A stretch of DNA of 64,000 nt. Origin: an uncultured Clostridia bacterium. GTDB taxonomy: Bacteria > Bacillota > Clostridia > Peptostreptococcales > Anaerovoracaceae. Below are positions 60,289-64,000 of the stretch, one piece after another. Each line of letters starts with the position of its first letter. Position 1 is the first letter of the stretch. The notes under the pieces were generated by a model, which saw nothing but the letters and a program-made list of their open reading frames with translations, was not told the DNA's origin and searched no databases. The position numbers were made by a program, and so were the translations under genes. Where the stretch lies: contig CAKQGQ010000008.1 of assembly GCA_934233735.1 (NCBI GenBank), forward strand, positions 1 through 64,000, given 5' to 3'.

Positions 60289-62657
60289 ATAAAAAAGGAC
60301 TGAAAGTTTTAGAGTACAATAAGATTATCGAGATGCTGAAAGCACAGGCAAATTCACAGATGGCAAAAGAGCGGCTTGCCGCTCTTCTGCCGGAAACAGA
60401 AATCCACCGGATTCGCGAGGGACTTGCGGAGACGAGTGAAGCGGTTACCGTCATCGTGAAGAAAGGAGCGCTTCCGCTGGGAGAAATCTATGACATCAAC
60501 AGCGCGCTTCACTTCGCGAGAAAAGGCGGAACGCTGACGATGCGCCAGCTGCTTCAGATCTTATACAACATGAAAGTTACAGGGAATGTAATCACCTTTT
60601 TAAAAAGCGACCTCGAGTATCTGCCCATCATCATGGGCATGTCCGAAGTGCTGGTTGCTTTCCCGAAACTGGCAGAGCGGATTGACCGCAGCATTTTATC
60701 CGAGGATGAGATGGCAGACAGCGCTTCACCGGAGCTGAGAAACATCCGAAGAAGCATTGCCCGTCAGAACGAGGCGATTCGCAGCAAGATGAATCATATT
60801 CTGAATTCTTCGGATAATAAAACATTTTTACAAGACGCAATCGTTACGATGCGCGATGGCAGATATGTTGTTCCGGTAAAAGCCGAACACAGGGCGAAAA
60901 TGCCGGGTATCATACATGACCAGTCATCGAGCGGCGCGACGATTTTCATAGAGCCACAGGTAATTGTCAACCTGAACAATGAACTGCGTGAGCTCGAGCT
61001 GGCGGAAAAGGCAGAAATTGAGAGAATTTTGGCGGAATTAACCTCTGCCGTAGCAGAGCATTTCCATGATTTAATCAATAACCAGAAAATTTTGATTGAA
61101 CTGGATATTATCTTCGCAAAGGGAAAGCTTTCGTGCAAAATGCAGGCGGAAGAGCCGAGCATCAATGAGGAGGGTTTTCTTGATTTGAGGCTTGCCAGAC
61201 ACCCTCTGATTGATCCGAAAAAAGTTGTTCCGATAAATCTGTCCATTGGAAAAGAGTATCAGACGCTTGTCATTACCGGACCGAATACGGGAGGAAAGAC
61301 CGTTACATTGAAAACTGCAGGGCTTTTGGCGATGATGGCGCAGAGCGGGCTGCATATTCCGGCAGCTTCCACGAGCAGCCTTCCGATTTATCGGGAAATC
61401 TTCGCAGATATCGGCGATGAGCAAAGCATCGAACAGAGCCTGAGTACCTTTTCCTCGCATATGAAAAACACGGTTTATCTGGTTGAAAAAGCTGGAAGCG
61501 GCACGCTCGTGCTGCTGGACGAGCTCGGAGCGGGGACTGACCCGACCGAAGGTGCGGCGCTTGCCATTGCGATTCTGGAACGGCTTGCCGCGCAGGGCGC
61601 GCATACGATTGCGACAACACACTATAATGAATTAAAGAAATACGCACTTTCTACGGAGGGCGTTGAAAATGCTTCGATGGAATTCAATGTCGAGACGCTT
61701 AGTCCGACCTACAGACTTTCCATCGGCGTACCGGGCAAGTCCAATGCTTTTGAGATTTCGAAGAAACTGGGCCTTCCGGACAAAATCATAGACAGAGCCA
61801 ATCAGCTTATAGAAAAAGGCGACATCGCTTTCGAAGAGGTCATCAGCGCAATCGAGAACGATAAACGCAAGGCACAGGAAGAACGCGATGAGGCAATCCA
61901 CCTCGCAGATGAGCTGAAAAAGCAGAAAGACGAACTCGAAAAAAGACAGCGGGAGCTGGAAAAACGCGAAAGCAAGGTTTTGAAGGACGCGCGGGAAGAG
62001 GCGAGAGCCATCATTAAGGAAGCCCGTGAAACCGCATCCGATGTTCAGAAGGAACTGAAGGAACTGGCGAAGGTCCAAAGCCTCGGAGAGCGGACGAAGC
62101 GTCTGGAAAAGAGCAAACGCAGAATCAAGGAAAGCGAAAACCGCTACGCAGACGGGCTGGAAAGACCGGTAAATGCGAATCCGGTGACCGCAGAAGAGCT
62201 TCAGACGGGCGACCGCGTAAAGATTCTCACCCTCGACCAGAATGGCGAAGTACTCACCCTGCCGGACGAAAAAGGCGATTTGACGGTAAAGGTCGGCATC
62301 ATGAAAATCAATGTCAATGTTTCCGATTTAATGCTCATCATCGACGGCACGAAGAAGAAAAAAACTCGCACAGGCGGATACGGAAATCTGTACCGCAAAA
62401 AAGCGCAGACCATATCGATGTCGGTCAATGTGCAGGGTCAGAATTTGGAAGATGCCTTGATGAATGTCGATAAATATATTGACGACGCCTATATGGCAGG
62501 TTTGAAAGAAGTCACTGTCATTCACGGAAACGGCACAGGTGTCTTGAAAGAGGGTCTCAGACGCAGCTTCAAAAAGCACAAGCTCATAGCTTCCTACCGC
62601 AAGGGCGGCTATAATGAAGGCGGAGACGGTGTTACAATCGTTAAATTAAAGGAGTAA
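60285..62657 (+). CDS. mutS2: Endonuclease MutS2
   Basis: A 790-residue protein. MutS-like ATPase with Walker A ITGPNTGGKTVTLKT near residue 330, DEQSIEQSLSTFSSHM and VLLDELGAGTDPTEG (Walker B), a long coiled coil (about 520-630), a KOW-like linker and a C-terminal Smr nuclease domain (VTVIHGNGTGVLKEGLRR). It suppresses recombination and/or rescues collided ribosomes. Overlaps zapA by four bases. Confidence 0.95.
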   Translation: MNKKGLKVLEYNKIIEMLKAQANSQMAKERLAALLPETEIHRIREGLAETSEAVTVIVKKGALPLGEIYDINSALHFARKGGTLTMRQLLQILYNMKVTGNVITFLKSDLEYLPIIMGMSEVLVAFPKLAERIDRSILSEDEMADSASPELRNIRRSIARQNEAIRSKMNHILNSSDNKTFLQDAIVTMRDGRYVVPVKAEHRAKMPGIIHDQSSSGATIFIEPQVIVNLNNELRELELAEKAEIERILAELTSAVAEHFHDLINNQKILIELDIIFAKGKLSCKMQAEEPSINEEGFLDLRLARHPLIDPKKVVPINLSIGKEYQTLVITGPNTGGKTVTLKTAGLLAMMAQSGLHIPAASTSSLPIYREIFADIGDEQSIEQSLSTFSSHMKNTVYLVEKAGSGTLVLLDELGAGTDPTEGAALAIAILERLAAQGAHTIATTHYNELKKYALSTEGVENASMEFNVETLSPTYRLSIGVPGKSNAFEISKKLGLPDKIIDRANQLIEKGDIAFEEVISAIENDKRKAQEERDEAIHLADELKKQKDELEKRQRELEKRESKVLKDAREEARAIIKEARETASDVQKELKELAKVQSLGERTKRLEKSKRRIKESENRYADGLERPVNANPVTAEELQTGDRVKILTLDQNGEVLTLPDEKGDLTVKVGIMKINVNVSDLMLIIDGTKKKKTRTGGYGNLYRKKAQTISMSVNVQGQNLEDALMNVDKYIDDAYMAGLKEVTVIHGNGTGVLKEGLRRSFKKHKLIASYRKGGYNEGGDGVTIVKLKE

Positions 62658-62659
62658 AG

Positions 62660-63100
62660 ATGTATATTATAAGCGGATGTCTGCTGGGCCATAATTGTAA
62701 ATATAACGGCGGAAACAACCGAAACGAGGATGTAATCAGATTCTGTGAGGAACACGAATACCTCGTCGTCTGTCCGGAAAGTGCAGGAAATCTTCCTACG
62801 CCCAGGCCGCCGGCAGAAAAGGTCGGAAACCGGATTTTAAACAGTGAAGGCGAGGATGTGACGGAAAAGTTCCTCAAGGGCGCTGAAATCTCGTTTAAAA
62901 TCTGTATGCAGATGGCCGCAATGAAAAATGAGCCGATCGAAGGGGCGATTCTTAAGGCAAACAGCCCGTCCTGCGGATTCGGCAAAATATACGACGGAAC
63001 ATTCAGCGGCACGCTGGTGGACGGAAACGGTGTTTTCGCCTCCATGCTGCGCGCACAGGGAATTGAAATCATAACGGAAAAGGAGAAAATAAAATGGTAA
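62660..63100 (+). CDS. DUF523 family protein
   Basis: A 146-residue protein of the DUF523 family: start IISGCLLGHNCKYNGGNN, VCPESAGNLPTPRPPAE near residue 38 and LKANSPSCGFGKIYDGTFSG near residue 95. Conserved Cys in the CLLG, CPE and SCG motifs suggest metal or cluster binding; the function is not established. It stands two bases after mutS2 and overlaps argS. Confidence 0.9.
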   Translation: MYIISGCLLGHNCKYNGGNNRNEDVIRFCEEHEYLVVCPESAGNLPTPRPPAEKVGNRILNSEGEDVTEKFLKGAEISFKICMQMAAMKNEPIEGAILKANSPSCGFGKIYDGTFSGTLVDGNGVFASMLRAQGIEIITEKEKIKW

Positions 63101-64000
63101 ATTTTAAAGAAGAAATTGCGAAGTTAATCGCAGAACAGGTCAGCGATTTGGAGCTTTCCGAAATTCAGGAAATGATAGAAGTTCCGCAGGACTCCAAGAT
63201 GGGCGACTACGCTTTTCCTTGCTTTAAACTGGCGAAAACGCTCCGCAAAGCGCCGCCGCTGATTGCAAAAGGCATCGCCGAAACGATTTCCGGAAACGAA
63301 ATGTTTGAAAAGGTGGAACAGGTAAACGCTTATGTGAACATGTTCTTATCGAAGGAAGAACTCGTGAAGGATGTGGTTGCGGATGTAATTGAAAAAGGCG
63401 CAGACTACGGTAAAACCAATGTCGGAGGCGGAAAGCCGGTTATCGTTGAATATTCTTCCCCGAACATTGCAAAGCCGTTCCATATCGGACATATCAGAAG
63501 CACGGTAATCGGAAATTCCCTTTACAAAATTTATGATGCAATGGGTTATAATGTAACCAGAATCAACCATCTCGGCGACTACGGCACGCAGTTCGGCAAG
63601 ATGATCGTTGCCTACAGACACTGGGGAAACAAGCAGGATGTCATCGATGAACCGATTAAAACCCTGCTCAACTACTATACGAAATTCCATGTGGAAGTTG
63701 AAAACCATCCGGAACTGGATGACGAGGCAAGAGCGACCTTCGCAAAGCTGGAACACGGAGAAAAAGAGGAAGTTGAGCTTTGGCAGTGGTTCCGCGACGA
63801 ATCCCTGAAAGAATTTACGAGAGTATATGATATGCTCGGAATCAGCTATGATTCCTATGCAGGCGAATCTTTCTACTCGGATAAGATGCCGGCAATCGTG
63901 GAAGACTTGAAGCAGAAAAATCTCCTTGTAGAATCTAAGGGCGCAATGATTGTGGATTTAGAGCCATACGGACTGACACCGGCACCGATTCTAAAATCGG
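63094..64000 (+). CDS. argS: Arginyl-tRNA synthetase, 5' part (cut by window end)
   Basis: 302 residues are visible of a class I synthetase usually about 560 long. The N-terminal Add-1 domain (DSKMGDYAFPCFKLAKTLRKAPP) is followed by the HIGH motif as FHIGHIRSTVIGNSL near residue 130 and NHLGDYGTQFGKMI. The start ATG 63094 overlaps the last codons of the DUF523 gene. The KMSKS-like region lies beyond the window. Confidence 0.95.
   Translation, partial: MVNFKEEIAKLIAEQVSDLELSEIQEMIEVPQDSKMGDYAFPCFKLAKTLRKAPPLIAKGIAETISGNEMFEKVEQVNAYVNMFLSKEELVKDVVADVIEKGADYGKTNVGGGKPVIVEYSSPNIAKPFHIGHIRSTVIGNSLYKIYDAMGYNVTRINHLGDYGTQFGKMIVAYRHWGNKQDVIDEPIKTLLNYYTKFHVEVENHPELDDEARATFAKLEHGEKEEVELWQWFRDESLKEFTRVYDMLGISYDSYAGESFYSDKMPAIVEDLKQKNLLVESKGAMIVDLEPYGLTPAPILKS

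Overview
The window looks like chromosomal DNA of an anaerobic, low-to-moderate GC Firmicute of class Clostridia, probably a relative of the Anaerovoracaceae/Eubacteriales family XIII group. The evidence is the clostridial eut gene order with an ANTAR-type EutV/EutW system, TRAP transporters with lipoprotein binding proteins, a mraZ-to-ftsZ cluster with a PASTA-type PBP, a MurE with the meso-DAP motif, strong GGAGG ribosome sites and frequent TTG/GTG starts. Genus is an inference. Almost everything is on the + strand.

Region 1 (1-4.8 kb): the 3' part of an S41 peptidase that may be frameshifted, comF, a 1.1 kb gene-free stretch with two short tandem-repeat arrays, hpf with its terminator, and a promoter driving a CPBP-like membrane protein overlapping eutQ.

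Region 2 (4.8-17.5 kb): an ethanolamine-utilisation microcompartment locus, eutV-eutA-eutB-eutC-eutL-eutE-eutM1-eutM2-eutT-pduL-eutN-pduS-pduT-eutW. Leaders before eutV and eutA each carry two ANTAR-type hexaloop hairpins, the second overlapping an intrinsic terminator, so EutW~EutV should antiterminate both transcripts. eutBC and reactivase EutA split ethanolamine, EutT makes the cofactor, EutE and PduL take acetaldehyde to acetyl-phosphate, and EutL/M/M/N/PduT form the shell. No eutH, eutS, eutP or eutG is present.

Region 3 (17.5-32.8 kb), the least conventional part: a single-chain AdoCbl mutase (glutamate-mutase-like barrel plus C-terminal B12 domain, the layout of 2-methyleneglutarate mutase) with a GlmL/MutL chaperone and a CdaR-type regulator; then an octopine/nopaline-dehydrogenase-family enzyme with a complete TRAP transporter; then a PAS sigma-54 activator, a near-perfect -24/-12 promoter, an ornithine-cyclodeaminase-family enzyme and a second complete TRAP transporter. 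I read the latter two as paired amino-acid-derivative (possibly opine-like) uptake and oxidation modules; the substrates cannot be told from sequence.

Region 4 (32.8-40.3 kb): an orphan prepilin, tRNA-Pro(CGG), LysE exporter, HxlR regulator, exonuclease III, ProC, an AlkD-type repair protein, an acyl-ACP thioesterase, a one-TM small protein and a Cys/Gly-rich protein behind a possible late-sporulation promoter.

Region 5 (40.3-64 kb): the division and cell-wall cluster mraZ-rsmH-ftsL-pbp-murE-murF-mraY-murD-ftsW-murG-murA-ftsQ-ftsZ, with MraZ-box repeats over its promoter, followed by a SpoU rRNA methyltransferase, pheS, pheT, zapA, mutS2, a DUF523 protein and the start of argS.
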